This document shows positions 1-10,771 of a stretch of 64,000 nucleotides of DNA, piece by piece. The stretch comes from Ochrobactrum sp. CGA5 (lineage in GTDB: Bacteria; Pseudomonadota; Alphaproteobacteria; Rhizobiales; Rhizobiaceae): the NCBI RefSeq assembly GCF_006345815.1, contig NZ_VCIG01000001.1:1-64000 (forward strand), written 5' to 3'. The translations under genes and the position numbers were made by a program. Each line of letters begins with the position of its first letter. Position 1 is the first letter of the stretch. Below the pieces are notes generated by a model. That model saw nothing but the letters and a program-made list of their open reading frames with translations, was not told the DNA's origin and ran no database searches.

Positions 1-78
1 TTACCCAATGCCTACTTCACCAAGCTCGGGCTGATCTCGTTCCTGAAGGAACATCGACGCCTACACTACGCTTCATGA
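1..78 (+). CDS. Group II intron reverse transcriptase/maturase, C-terminal 25 residues
   Basis: Frame 1 is open from the window edge to a TGA at 76-78 and encodes a 25-residue tail ending in HRRLHYAS, preceded by PNAYFTKLGL. This resembles the very C-terminal end of intron-encoded proteins, and it stops directly before domain V, as expected when the maturase is encoded in domain IV. The reverse transcriptase and maturase X domains are off the left edge. The protein would help the intron splice and retrohome. Too short to assign to an intron class. Confidence 0.7.
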   Translation, partial: LPNAYFTKLGLISFLKEHRRLHYAS

Positions 79-145
79 ACCGCCGTATACGGAACCGTAC
101 GTACGGTGGTGTGGGGGGAGGGCCTAAAATGCCCTCCTACCCGAT
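1..145 (+). mobile_element. Group II intron, 3' end only (maturase tail plus domains V and VI)
   Basis: The window opens inside a group II intron read rightward. After the maturase stop codon (76-78), bases 79-110 form a domain V hairpin: a 9-bp lower stem (79-87 with 102-110), an upper stem TACG/CGTA around a GAAC loop, and a 2-base CG bulge at 100-101. This is the usual domain V architecture. A second hairpin at about 113-140 (GGGAGGGC pairing with GCCCTCC) fits domain VI, with an unpaired A near 139 as possible branch point. The intron probably ends with CCGAT at 145. Everything 5' of this lies outside the window, so completeness and mobility cannot be judged. The 3' boundary is inferred from comparison with known bacterial introns. 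Confidence 0.8.
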
Positions 146-152
146 CACTCCT

Positions 153-176
153 CCGAAAAGCTATCCGGCTTTTCGG
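153..176 (-). terminator. Hairpin downstream of gyrB
   Basis: CCGAAAAGC (153-161) and GCTTTTCGG (168-176) form a perfect 9-bp stem with a 6-base loop, 12 bases past the gyrB stop codon. It is probably the gyrB transcription terminator. The usual run of T on the leftward strand is absent: the bases after the hairpin are AGGAGTG, and the intron begins 7 bases away, so the intron may have displaced the U-tract. Confidence 0.6.
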
Positions 177-187
177 AAGGTGCTGTA

Positions 188-2680
<2,493 letters not shown>

Positions 2681-2881
2681 TCACGCGACAAACATGGCTT
2701 TAATATAGGTGCTAAAGGCTTTTTTTCCAAATTCTGGCCGTAAATTTGCCGGGGATTCCGCCATTCGGTCCTCACAAACACGGTCGCTGCGGCAAGTGAC
2801 TTCTGGAACGGCCACAATTACCCCCTATATCCAGTTTGACGGGGGCGTTCTTGACCTGTTTTATGACGAAAGGAACGCTTG

Positions 2882-4276
2882 ATGGAATTTGCGAACGTCA
2901 TGAGCGAAAGACCGGCCCTATTCGTGCCTCCTGCCCCGCGACCGCGCGAAAAGCCGGTAGGCCGTTTCGAGATGATGCGTGTCGTCTATAAGAACCCCCT
3001 CGAGCTTTGGGGTGAGCCTTCTTATAACGAGCGGTGGATTTCCGTAAGCTGGTTCGGCATGAAAACCATCATTGCCAACGATCCGGGGCTGATCCGTCAT
3101 GTGCTGGTCGACAATGCAGCCAATTATCCGATGTCCGCCATTCGCCAGCGTGTCCTGCGCCCCCTGTTGCGCGATGGTCTGCTGACGGCTGAAGGACAAG
3201 TTTGGAAGCGATCGCGAAAAGCCATGGCGCCAGTGTTCACGCCGCGCCATATCGGCGGCTTTGCCGAGGCCATGCGTGACCGGTCGCTTCGGTTCGCCGA
3301 GCGGTACAAGATCTCCGGGATGATCACCGATGTCGCCCATGACATGACGCTCCTGACCTACGATATTCTCGCCGAAACCTTGTTTTCGGGCGAGATCGCA
3401 GGCGACCCCAATGATTTCGCCCACCAGATCGACAGGCTGTTCGAAACCATGGGCCGAGTCGATCCCTTCGATCTCCTGGGGTTGCCCGACTGGCTGCCGC
3501 GCTTCACGCGCCTGCGCGGACAGCAATCGCTGGGCTTTTTCCGTGAGCTGGTCTCAAACACTATCGCGTTGCGGAAGATGCGCATGGAAAAGGGCGAAGA
3601 TGTGCCGAGCGACTTCCTCACCTTACTGTTGCGGGCTGAAGGACCAGATGGACTGAGCCGCTCCGAGATTGAGGACAACATCATCACCTTCATTGGTGCT
3701 GGTCACGAGACGACCGCCCGCGCGCTTGGCTGGACGCTCTATCTGCTCGCCAAGGCTCCAGGCGAGCGCGAACGTATCGAAACGGAAATTGACGGTTTTT
3801 TCGAAAAAGGCGGACGTAATCAGCCGCCGCAGGAATGGTTGGCCTCGCTGCCTTTTACGCGCGCAGCCTTCGAAGAAGCAATGCGGCTATATCCGCCAGC
3901 GCCGTCGATCAACCGCGAGGCGGCGTCCGATGACCAGTACGACGATCTAACGATTCCCAAGGGCGCGACCGTGCTGGTCATGCCATGGGTTATTCATCGC
4001 CACAGGCTCTACTGGGACCAGCCGGACGCCTTCATGCCGGAACGTTTCTGGCCCGAAAACCGCGACAGGCTCGACCGCTTTCAGTATCTGCCCTTCGGTG
4101 CAGGCCCGCGCGTCTGCATCGGCGCGAGCTTTGCCTTGCAGGAGGCGGTGATTGCACTTGCCATCCTGCTCGACGGCCGTCGTTTCGACGTGCTCGAAAC
4201 GACAAGGCCGTGGCCGGTGCAAAAGCTCACCACCCAGCCGCAAGGCGGCCTGCCGATGAAGGTAATGAGGCGCTGA
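2882..4276 (+). CDS. Cytochrome P450
   Basis: Soluble bacterial-type P450 of 464 residues, a haem-thiolate monooxygenase. The I-helix oxygen-activation motif AGHETT is at 273-278, the ExxR pair at E332/R335 (EAMRLYPP), and the haem loop FGAGPRVCIG at 405-414 with Cys412 as axial ligand. No N-terminal membrane anchor is visible. The start is ATG 2882, about 7 bases after AAGGAA; TTG at 2879 and ATG at 2900 are alternatives. The substrate cannot be told from sequence. No ferredoxin or ferredoxin reductase gene lies beside it, so it must use redox partners encoded elsewhere. It stands alone between gyrB (divergent) and fghA (convergent, with abutting stop codons). Confidence 0.93.
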   Translation: MEFANVMSERPALFVPPAPRPREKPVGRFEMMRVVYKNPLELWGEPSYNERWISVSWFGMKTIIANDPGLIRHVLVDNAANYPMSAIRQRVLRPLLRDGLLTAEGQVWKRSRKAMAPVFTPRHIGGFAEAMRDRSLRFAERYKISGMITDVAHDMTLLTYDILAETLFSGEIAGDPNDFAHQIDRLFETMGRVDPFDLLGLPDWLPRFTRLRGQQSLGFFRELVSNTIALRKMRMEKGEDVPSDFLTLLLRAEGPDGLSRSEIEDNIITFIGAGHETTARALGWTLYLLAKAPGERERIETEIDGFFEKGGRNQPPQEWLASLPFTRAAFEEAMRLYPPAPSINREAASDDQYDDLTIPKGATVLVMPWVIHRHRLYWDQPDAFMPERFWPENRDRLDRFQYLPFGAGPRVCIGASFALQEAVIALAILLDGRRFDVLETTRPWPVQKLTTQPQGGLPMKVMRR

Positions 4277-5113
4277 CTAGCTCTTGAGGCGTTCAGCGTG
4301 CCATTTCAAATGGTCATCCATGAAGGTCGAGATGAAAAAATAGGAGTGGTCATAGCCTTCACGCATATTGAGCGTGAGGGGAATGTCTGCCTTCTTGCAT
4401 GCCTCTTCCAGAAGCCATGGACGCAAGCCTTCATCGAGAAAGCCATCTGCGTCGCCTTGGTCGACCAGAAATTCCGGGAACCGGTAACCGTCCTCGATCA
4501 AAAGCGTGGCGTCATAGGCGCGCCATGCCCGTTCTTCTGGTCCGAGATATTTTTCTAGCGCGGGTCTGGACCAGCCTGCTGTCGAAGGCTGGACGATGGG
4601 TGCGAAGGCCGAGGCTGACTTGAATCGATCTGGATTTTTGAGCGCAATGGTCAGGGCACCATGTCCGCCCATGGAATGGCCGGTGATTGCCTGTCGTGAC
4701 ATATCGAGCGGAAATTCGCGCGCTGCCAGCTCAGTAAGCTCCTGCGTGATGTAGCTGTACATTCGGTAGTTTTGGGCGAAAGGCTCTTGTGTTGCATCAA
4801 CGTAAAAACCGGCACCTTTGCCGAATTGCCAGTTGTCCGGCTCATCTGGAATGTCATCTCCGCGAGGACTCGTATCAGGGCAAATAACGGCAATTCCCAA
4901 ATTTGCTGCCATTTGCCGATATTCGCCTTTGTCCATCACATTTTGATGTGTGCAGGTGAGGCCTGACAGATACCATAATACGGGCACCGGACCTTTGTTG
5001 GACTGGGGTGGCAGGAATACAGCAAAGGTCATGTCACACTGGTTCGTCTCGCTTTTGTGGCGATAGACACCTTGCGTGCCATCAAAGCACTTTGCCATTG
5101 ATATGGTTTCCAT
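4277..5113 (-). CDS. fghA: S-formylglutathione hydrolase
   Basis: Serine hydrolase of the esterase D family that splits S-formylglutathione into formate and glutathione, the second step of glutathione-dependent formaldehyde removal. The 278-residue length matches the family. The nucleophile elbow is GHSMGG with Ser147; the acid is in LVDQGDAD (221-223) and the histidine is His256 in EGYDHSYFF. GGGAA sits about 8 bases before ATG 5113; ATG 5098 is an alternative. It is the last gene of the leftward frmR-adhC-elaA-DUF1345-fghA operon, 20 bases after the DUF1345 gene. Its stop abuts the P450 stop with no gap and no visible terminator. Confidence 0.95.
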   Translation of the reverse strand: METISMAKCFDGTQGVYRHKSETNQCDMTFAVFLPPQSNKGPVPVLWYLSGLTCTHQNVMDKGEYRQMAANLGIAVICPDTSPRGDDIPDEPDNWQFGKGAGFYVDATQEPFAQNYRMYSYITQELTELAAREFPLDMSRQAITGHSMGGHGALTIALKNPDRFKSASAFAPIVQPSTAGWSRPALEKYLGPEERAWRAYDATLLIEDGYRFPEFLVDQGDADGFLDEGLRPWLLEEACKKADIPLTLNMREGYDHSYFFISTFMDDHLKWHAERLKS

Positions 5114-5133
5114 GGAAAAATTCCCAGTTTTGT

Positions 5134-5790
5134 TCAGCTTCCGAGCGCCACCGCAACATTGACGGAAGCGGCGACCAGCACGGTATTGAAGAAGAAGGAG
5201 ACGATGCTGTGCAGCAGCGTAATCTTGCGCATGGCAGGCGTCGTCACACTCGCGTCGGAGGTTTGCGCGGTCATGCCGATGACATAGGCAAAATAGGCAA
5301 AATCCCAACCGGAAGGTTCAGGAGTGCCGGGAAACTCAAAGCCACCGCGATGGCGGCTGGTATGGCTGCTGTCGGCGCCTGCGGGTTCTTCGGGTTGCCA
5401 GTAGACATGCGCATAGTGCAGCGCGGTCATCATATGAATGGTGAACCAACCAAGCGGCACCGATGCCAGCGTCATCACCAGTGACAAGGCATCGGCCTGT
5501 GGTTGTCGGTTGATGATGATGAACAGTGACGCCACCGCCACCAGAACAGTCGCGAAAGTCACAAGGAAGATAATCCAAACCGGCTCGTCGGCACTGGCAG
5601 CATGCTTCTTCAAATGCGCAGCCTTGAGCTTAGGCAGAGCAAAAAGTGTCAGCACGAGATAGAGGACAAAGAAGCAATTTGCCCCGATGACGGAGGCAAG
5701 GTCCCTGTCAACAAACCAAGCGGTGATGAAACCGATCGCGCCGCCGATCGCTGCCAGATAGAAAGACATGTTGCGGTGCAGCAGAAACAT
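5134..5790 (-). CDS. DUF1345 family membrane protein
   Basis: Predicted inner-membrane protein of 218 residues with about five hydrophobic segments (roughly 8-25, 32-50, 73-95, 103-125 and 185-212) and the conserved DUF1345 stretch YFAYVIGMTAQTSDA. No function is established for the family. Its ATG overlaps the stop codon of the upstream acetyltransferase by one base (TGATG), so the two are probably translationally coupled. ATG 5769 is an alternative start. Its place between the two formaldehyde-oxidising enzymes suggests, but does not prove, a link to aldehyde stress. Confidence 0.85.
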   Translation of the reverse strand: MFLLHRNMSFYLAAIGGAIGFITAWFVDRDLASVIGANCFFVLYLVLTLFALPKLKAAHLKKHAASADEPVWIIFLVTFATVLVAVASLFIIINRQPQADALSLVMTLASVPLGWFTIHMMTALHYAHVYWQPEEPAGADSSHTSRHRGGFEFPGTPEPSGWDFAYFAYVIGMTAQTSDASVTTPAMRKITLLHSIVSFFFNTVLVAASVNVAVALGS

Positions 5791-6263
5791 CAGGCAATTG
5801 TTTCCCTTGGTTCCAGCCGCATATCGATATGCGGAATACCATCTTCGAGATACTCGTCAGAAATCGCCACGAAGCCGAACGAGCCATAGAATTTCTCTAA
5901 ATGGCTCTGTCCGCCAAGTTCGATCGCAATGCCCGGAAAGCGGGCATGAGCAAAGTCGATCGCCTCTTTCATCAGGCGCTGGCCAAGTTTGTAGCCACGA
6001 TAATCCGATGCCACGACCACGCGTCCGATCTTTACGGGCTTCCCGCCCTGTTCGGGCGGTAAAACTCGCAGACTGGCCGCGAGTTCCGCGCCATCGAGAA
6101 TGCGCAGGTGAAATGCGTCCAGGTCTTTGCCGTCGATTTCCGGGTAAGGGCATTTCTGCTCAACGACAAAGACATCCACGCGCAGCTTCAGCATCGAATA
6201 AAGCGCGCGCGGGGCCAGATTGTCGATTTGGTCCCATTGGGAAACGAAACGCTTTTCAGTCAT
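5790..6263 (-). CDS. GNAT acetyltransferase, ElaA-like
   Basis: 157-residue GNAT-fold protein resembling E. coli ElaA. The early motif VEQKCPYPEIDGKDLDA is typical of that subfamily, followed by the acetyl-CoA loop region (IGRVVVASDYRGYKLGQRLM) and a C-terminal GQSHLEKFYGSFGF segment. The substrate is unknown. Start and stop codons overlap both neighbours by one base (TGATG with adhC upstream and with the DUF1345 gene downstream), placing it inside the formaldehyde operon. Activity on an aldehyde-related metabolite is only a guess. Confidence 0.88.
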   Translation of the reverse strand: MTEKRFVSQWDQIDNLAPRALYSMLKLRVDVFVVEQKCPYPEIDGKDLDAFHLRILDGAELAASLRVLPPEQGGKPVKIGRVVVASDYRGYKLGQRLMKEAIDFAHARFPGIAIELGGQSHLEKFYGSFGFVAISDEYLEDGIPHIDMRLEPRETIA

Positions 6264-7375
6264 CAGTAGACAATCACCGAACGTATCGACTTGCCTTCAT
6301 GCATGAGGTCGAAGGCAGTGTTGATTTCCTCAAGCGGCATGGTGTGGGTGATAAGATCGTCGATGTTGATCTTGCCTTCCATGTACCAGTCAACGATCTT
6401 CGGCACGTCCGTGCGGCCGCGCGCGCCGCCGAAGGCTGTTCCTTTCCAGACACGTCCCGTGACAAGCTGGAATGGGCGCGTGGCGATTTCCTTGCCTGCT
6501 TCCGCCACGCCGATGATGATCGATTCACCCCAGCCGCGATGGCAGCATTCCAGCGCCTGGCGCATGACATCGGTGTTGCCGGTGGCATCGAACGAATAGT
6601 CCGCGCCGCCGTCGGTCAGGTCCTGAATGGCCTGTACCACTTTGTCATTTCCAACCTCGCGTGGATTGATGAAGTCAGTCATGCCGAACTTCTTCGCCAT
6701 CTCGACCTTGGCCGGGTTGATATCCACGCCGATGATCTTGTCGGCGCCGACCATACGCGCACCCTGAATGACATTGAGGCCGATGCCGCCGAGCCCGAAC
6801 ACAACAACATTGGAACCTGGACGAACCTTTGCCGTGTAGATCACTGCACCGATGCCGGTCGTTACACCGCAGCCGATATAGCAGATCTTGTCGAAAGGCG
6901 CATCTTCACGCACCTTGGCGACGGCGATTTCAGGCAGAACGGTAAAGTTCGAGAAAGTCGAGCAGCCCATATAGTGGAACACTTCGCCACCATCGCAGGA
7001 GAAGCGCGTGGTCTTGTCCGGCATGAGACCCTGGCCCTGTGTGGCGCGGATCGAAGTGCAGAGGTTCGAGCGTTGGGACAAGCAGGTTTTGCACTGGCGG
7101 CATTCCGGCGTGTAGAGCGGAATGACATGGTCGCCGGGCTTGACCGAGGTCACGCCTGCGCCCACTTCGCGCACGATGCCCGCGCCTTCATGGCCGAGGA
7201 TTGCCGGGAACTTGCCCTCGGAATCGAGACCCGAAAGGGTGTAGGCATCGGTATGACAAACGCCGGTCGCCATGATTTCGACCAGCACTTCGCCAGCTCG
7301 TGGACCGCCAATCTCGACTGTTTCGATGGTGAGCGGCTTTTTCGCCTCCCACGCAACGGCTGCGCGTGACTTCAT
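6263..7375 (-). CDS. adhC: S-(hydroxymethyl)glutathione dehydrogenase, class III alcohol dehydrogenase
   Basis: Zinc- and NAD-dependent enzyme (FrmA/AdhC) oxidising S-hydroxymethylglutathione, the adduct of formaldehyde and glutathione, to S-formylglutathione. It is 370 residues, the standard length. Catalytic zinc ligands include Cys40 ([12 protein letters not shown]) and His62 (GHEGAG). Structural zinc cysteines are C92, C95, C98 and C106. The Rossmann motif [18 protein letters not shown] is clear. GGGAGAG lies before the ATG. The repressor gene frmR is 41 bases upstream and fghA, which uses its product, is two genes downstream, supporting the formaldehyde role over general alcohol oxidation. 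Confidence 0.97.
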   Translation of the reverse strand: MKSRAAVAWEAKKPLTIETVEIGGPRAGEVLVEIMATGVCHTDAYTLSGLDSEGKFPAILGHEGAGIVREVGAGVTSVKPGDHVIPLYTPECRQCKTCLSQRSNLCTSIRATQGQGLMPDKTTRFSCDGGEVFHYMGCSTFSNFTVLPEIAVAKVREDAPFDKICYIGCGVTTGIGAVIYTAKVRPGSNVVVFGLGGIGLNVIQGARMVGADKIIGVDINPAKVEMAKKFGMTDFINPREVGNDKVVQAIQDLTDGGADYSFDATGNTDVMRQALECCHRGWGESIIIGVAEAGKEIATRPFQLVTGRVWKGTAFGGARGRTDVPKIVDWYMEGKINIDDLITHTMPLEEINTAFDLMHEGKSIRSVIVY

Positions 7376-7416
7376 GACGATGTCTCTCCCTTTCAGTTTA
7401 TCTTAGAGCAACTCAC

Positions 7417-7686
7417 TCATTTGAGGTAGGTGCGTAGAATTCGCATGATTTCGTCGATTTCCGCATCGGACTCAGCTTTGGCTTCCTGCCCGAATGTCTC
7501 GCGGAAATGACTTTCCAGTACTTCCGCCATCAATCCGTTCGCCGCACCGCGTAGTGCCGCGATCTGCTGCAACAATGCCGCGCACTCCGTGCCAGCTTCC
7601 ACCGCACGTTCCAAGGCTTCCGCCTGCCCACGAATGCGGCGCAGGCGCGTCAAGGCACGCTTTTTGTCTTCCGGTGAATGCGGCAT
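7417..7686 (-). CDS. frmR: Formaldehyde-responsive repressor FrmR, CsoR/RcnR family
   Basis: 89-residue all-helical DNA-binding regulator of the DUF156 (CsoR/RcnR) family. It matches FrmR closely: N-terminal Pro2, RVRRIRGQ-like helix ([13 protein letters not shown]), Cys35 in [10 protein letters not shown], and [14 protein letters not shown] with His60. In E. coli FrmR, Pro2 and Cys35 react with formaldehyde to form a methylene crosslink that releases DNA; both are kept here. It is the first gene of the operon, directly downstream of a promoter containing an inverted repeat, so it probably represses itself together with adhC and fghA. Other CsoR-family members sense copper or nickel, but the context argues for aldehyde. 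Confidence 0.93.
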   Translation of the reverse strand: MPHSPEDKKRALTRLRRIRGQAEALERAVEAGTECAALLQQIAALRGAANGLMAEVLESHFRETFGQEAKAESDAEIDEIMRILRTYLK

Positions 7687-7691
7687 GGGAA

Positions 7692-7736
7692 CTCCCTATT
7701 TCGGCGAAACCTATATACCCCTAGGGAGTATGTCAA
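7692..7736 (-). promoter_or_regulatory. frm operon promoter and probable FrmR operator
   Basis: Read leftward, TTGACA (7736-7731) is followed by a near-palindrome around CCCTAGGG (7715-7731) and a TATATAGG stretch that can serve as -10. An 8-bp half-site ACTCCCTA at 7692-7699 is repeated inverted as TAGGGAGT at 7722-7729. C/G tracts flanked by AT fit operators of the CsoR/RcnR family. The TTGACA overlaps the stop codon of the upstream acetyltransferase gene, so the promoter has no spare intergenic room. Function is inferred from position and symmetry. Confidence 0.6.
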
Positions 7737-8176
7737 TTGTCGTGCGCCAGCCGAAGATGCAGAAGCGGATAGGGGCGTCCCTGGTCGTCGGTTTCGGATC
7801 GTCCGGTTTCGACAAATCCCATATGCCGGTAAAAGCCGACGCCCTGCAGGTTCTGTTCATTCACGTCGACTGTCAGTGGACTGCCGAGTGTCCTTGCATG
7901 CGCTATCATCTGCTTGCCGACGCCTTTGCCGCGCTGGTCGGGTGCAACGAACAGGCTATCGATATGACGCTCGCTCATTCCCATGAAGCCGAGTGGTTTG
8001 CCAGCGCCTTCAATAAGCCAGACTTCGACGTTCGGCAGATATTGCTCGGCCACCAGCTTTTCGATTTCCAGAAAATCATCTCGGCTTAGGAAATCATGTG
8101 TGGCGAGAACGCTGGCGCGCCAGATTTCGGTCAAAGCGGGCGCATCGGCCTTGTTGGATTTTCGAATATGGATCAT
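7733..8176 (-). CDS. GNAT acetyltransferase, YjaB-like
   Basis: 147-residue GNAT N-acetyltransferase very like E. coli YjaB across its length: ATHDFLSRDDF near the N terminus, the acetyl-CoA binding loop DQRGKGVGKQMI, then VDVNEQNLQGVGFYRHMGF and the ending GRPYPLLHL. The natural substrate is not known. The start at ATG 8176 is preferred over 8200 because AGGAA stands 7 bases upstream of it. It reads leftward, divergent from hrpB, and its 3' end carries part of the frm promoter, so readthrough into the frm operon is possible. Confidence 0.88.
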   Translation of the reverse strand: MIHIRKSNKADAPALTEIWRASVLATHDFLSRDDFLEIEKLVAEQYLPNVEVWLIEGAGKPLGFMGMSERHIDSLFVAPDQRGKGVGKQMIAHARTLGSPLTVDVNEQNLQGVGFYRHMGFVETGRSETDDQGRPYPLLHLRLAHDN

Positions 8177-8232
8177 GTGCGTTTCCTGTGTGATAAGCAC
8201 GAAAGCGAAAGCCTTATCTGACGGACATTATT

Positions 8233-10689
8233 TTGACGAGCCTGCCCGATCTTCCTGTGACACAGATTCTGCCTCAGTTGGATGAGGCTTTGGCACGCCA
8301 TGCGAGTGCGGTTCTTGTTGCGCCGCCTGGTGCAGGCAAGACGACACTGGTGCCTGTTCACATGCTGAACGCCACGTGGCGCAAGGACGGCATGATCGTG
8401 CTGCTTGAGCCGCGTCGTCTGGCAGCACGCGCTGCCGCCCGCCGTATGGCACAGCTTCTGGGCGAGGAACCCGGAGATACGGTTGGCTATCGTATGCGTC
8501 TTGAGAGCAAGGTGACCGGTAAAACCAAAATCCTCGTCGTCACCGAGGGTGTCTTTGCGCGCATGATCCTCGACGATCCTGACCTGAAGGGCGTCGCCGC
8601 CGTTTTGTTCGATGAGTTCCACGAACGCAGCCTCGATGCGGATTTCGGATTGGCGCTGGCGCTGGATGTGCAGGCAGCATTTCGCGATGACCTGAAAATC
8701 CTCGTGATGTCGGCAACGCTTGATGGCGCTCGTGTGGCGTCGCTTCTTGGCGATGCACCTGTGATCGAGAGCGAGGGGCGCGCTTTTCCCGTTGATATCC
8801 GTTATCGCGACCGCAAGGCGGATGAACGAATCGAAGACGTGATGGTGCGGGCGATCCGTGATGCGCTGGTGGATGAAACAGACAGTATTCTGGCTTTTCT
8901 GCCGGGACAGGGCGAAATCGAGCGCACGGCAGGTCTTCTGGAAAAATTTCTGCCTGCCAATATCATTCTGGCTCCGCTTTTTGGCGCAATGGAAGGCCGC
9001 GATCAGGATGCCGCAATCAAACCTGCACCGGCAGGCTACCGCAAGGTCGTTCTGGCGACATCGATTGCCGAAACCTCCATTACGATTGATGGCGTACGCG
9101 TGGTGATCGATAGCGGGCTTGCACGTCAGCCGAAATATGAACCGGCCACCGGGCTGACCCGTCTTGAAACCGTGCGCACTTCCCGCGCAAGCGCCGATCA
9201 GCGTGCAGGTCGTGCCGGACGAACCGAGCCCGGTGTCGCGATCCGTCTCTGGCATCAGGGGCAGACGGCGTCGCTTCCTGCTTTCTCGCCACCGGAAATT
9301 CTGGAGGCCGACCTGTCCGGACTTGTGCTCGATGCGGCTGCGTGGGGTGTGACTGATCCGGCAACGCTCAGTTTTCTCGATGTTCCGCCCAAGCCTGCGC
9401 TGAAGGAAGCAAAAGCCCTTCTGCTACGGCTTGGCGCACTGGATGAAGCGGGACGATTGACGCCCGACGGCGAAGCCATGCGCTCTTTAGCTCTGCCAGC
9501 ACGTCTGGCGCATATGGTGGCAGAAGCGGGTAGACGCGGTGAGGCGCAAAAGGCAGCTGAACTCGCTGTTCTGCTGACCGAACGTGGCCTTGGCGGCAAT
9601 GAAACCGACCTTGATACCCGCATGTCGCGGTTCCGCAATGACCGATCGGATCGTGCACAGCGTGCAAAAGGGCTGGCACGGCGGCTTGCAGCAAATGTCC
9701 CGAACAAGGGCGAAGCGGCTGGCTCAAGCGTAGGTCGTATGCTCATTGATGCTTATCCTGATCGCATAGCCAGGGCGCGCGGGCAGACAGGACAATTTCT
9801 GCTCGCCAATGGTCGCGGCGGCGAAGTCGATCCCGCCATAAGCCTTAGTCGGGCGGCTTGGCTGGTGGTTGCAGATATGTCGGGCAAAGCAGGGCGAGCG
9901 CGTGTTCTTTCCGCTGCCGAAGTTTCAGAAGCCGAAATCCGCACCGCCCTTGGCGACCGTATCGAAAGCGGCAGACAGGTTGTCTATGATCTGGAAAAGA
10001 ACGCCTTGCGGGCTCGTGAGGCTGTGCGCATTGGCACAATAGTCCTTTCTGAAAAGCCGCTCACCGCTCCTTCGGGAACGGTCGCCGACGAAGGTGTGAT
10101 TGCCGCTGTGCGCGAACATGGCCTCAATATCCTGCCTTGGGGCAAGGAGGCCGATATTCTGCGCCGCCGCCTTGGTTGGCTGCATCGCGGCCTCGGCGAT
10201 CCGTGGCCTGCAATGGATGATGACCATCTCGTCGAAAAACTGGGCGACTGGCTGCTGCCTTTCCTGACGGGCGAAGCGCAACTTGACCGCATTCCGGCAC
10301 ACGTATTGAAGAACGGCCTGATGAGTCTCGTCCCCTTTGATCTCCAGCGCAGTGTCGACCAGCTCGCGCCGACGCATTTCGAAGTGCCGACCGGATCGAA
10401 TATTCCAATCCGCTATGATTCCGAGGAGCCGGTGATAGCAGTCCGTGTGCAAGAACTGTTTGGTCTTGGTGTGCATCCGGCCATTGCCAACGGCAAGGTG
10501 CCGCTCTTGCTGGAGCTTCTTTCCCCAGCGCATCGCCCGATTCAGATCACCCGCGATCTCCCGGGCTTCTGGAAGGGGTCGTGGGTCGACGTGCGTTCCG
10601 ACATGCGCGGGCGTTATCCGAAACATGTCTGGCCGGAAGATCCGGCCAATGCCGTTCCCACACGCCGCGCCAAACCACGCGGAACCTGA
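8233..10689 (+). CDS. hrpB: ATP-dependent RNA helicase HrpB
   Basis: DEAH-type helicase of 818 residues, the usual HrpB length. Motif I is PPGAGKTT (31-38), motif II is DEFH (127-130), motif III SAT follows at VMSATLDG, and the second RecA domain has SIAETSITIDGVRVVIDSG and SADQRAGRAGR. The C-terminal HrpB-specific region is complete. The biological substrate of HrpB is not settled. No ATG fits the N terminus; TTG at 8233 is used and the ribosome site is weak, so the true start is uncertain by a few residues. It is divergent from the YjaB-like gene. Confidence 0.93.
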   Translation: MTSLPDLPVTQILPQLDEALARHASAVLVAPPGAGKTTLVPVHMLNATWRKDGMIVLLEPRRLAARAAARRMAQLLGEEPGDTVGYRMRLESKVTGKTKILVVTEGVFARMILDDPDLKGVAAVLFDEFHERSLDADFGLALALDVQAAFRDDLKILVMSATLDGARVASLLGDAPVIESEGRAFPVDIRYRDRKADERIEDVMVRAIRDALVDETDSILAFLPGQGEIERTAGLLEKFLPANIILAPLFGAMEGRDQDAAIKPAPAGYRKVVLATSIAETSITIDGVRVVIDSGLARQPKYEPATGLTRLETVRTSRASADQRAGRAGRTEPGVAIRLWHQGQTASLPAFSPPEILEADLSGLVLDAAAWGVTDPATLSFLDVPPKPALKEAKALLLRLGALDEAGRLTPDGEAMRSLALPARLAHMVAEAGRRGEAQKAAELAVLLTERGLGGNETDLDTRMSRFRNDRSDRAQRAKGLARRLAANVPNKGEAAGSSVGRMLIDAYPDRIARARGQTGQFLLANGRGGEVDPAISLSRAAWLVVADMSGKAGRARVLSAAEVSEAEIRTALGDRIESGRQVVYDLEKNALRAREAVRIGTIVLSEKPLTAPSGTVADEGVIAAVREHGLNILPWGKEADILRRRLGWLHRGLGDPWPAMDDDHLVEKLGDWLLPFLTGEAQLDRIPAHVLKNGLMSLVPFDLQRSVDQLAPTHFEVPTGSNIPIRYDSEEPVIAVRVQELFGLGVHPAIANGKVPLLLELLSPAHRPIQITRDLPGFWKGSWVDVRSDMRGRYPKHVWPEDPANAVPTRRAKPRGT

Positions 10690-10771
10690 GATGGTCGGTT
10701 CTGGCAGCCTGCGACCGGATAACGCAGTTTCGCTTGCTTTGTGGTCCGGGCTTGCCTCATAAGAGGTCCTG

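Noticed and set aside
145..176. Class C intron inserted after a terminator
   Set aside because: In class C the hairpin lies in the 5' exon; here it is in the 3' exon.
5768..7369. 533-codon rightward open frame
   Set aside because: It lies antisense to adhC and the acetyltransferase, has no family likeness and results from GC-rich codon bias.
8173..9255. 360-codon leftward open frame
   Set aside because: Antisense to hrpB, Cys/His/Arg-rich translation typical of a shadow frame.
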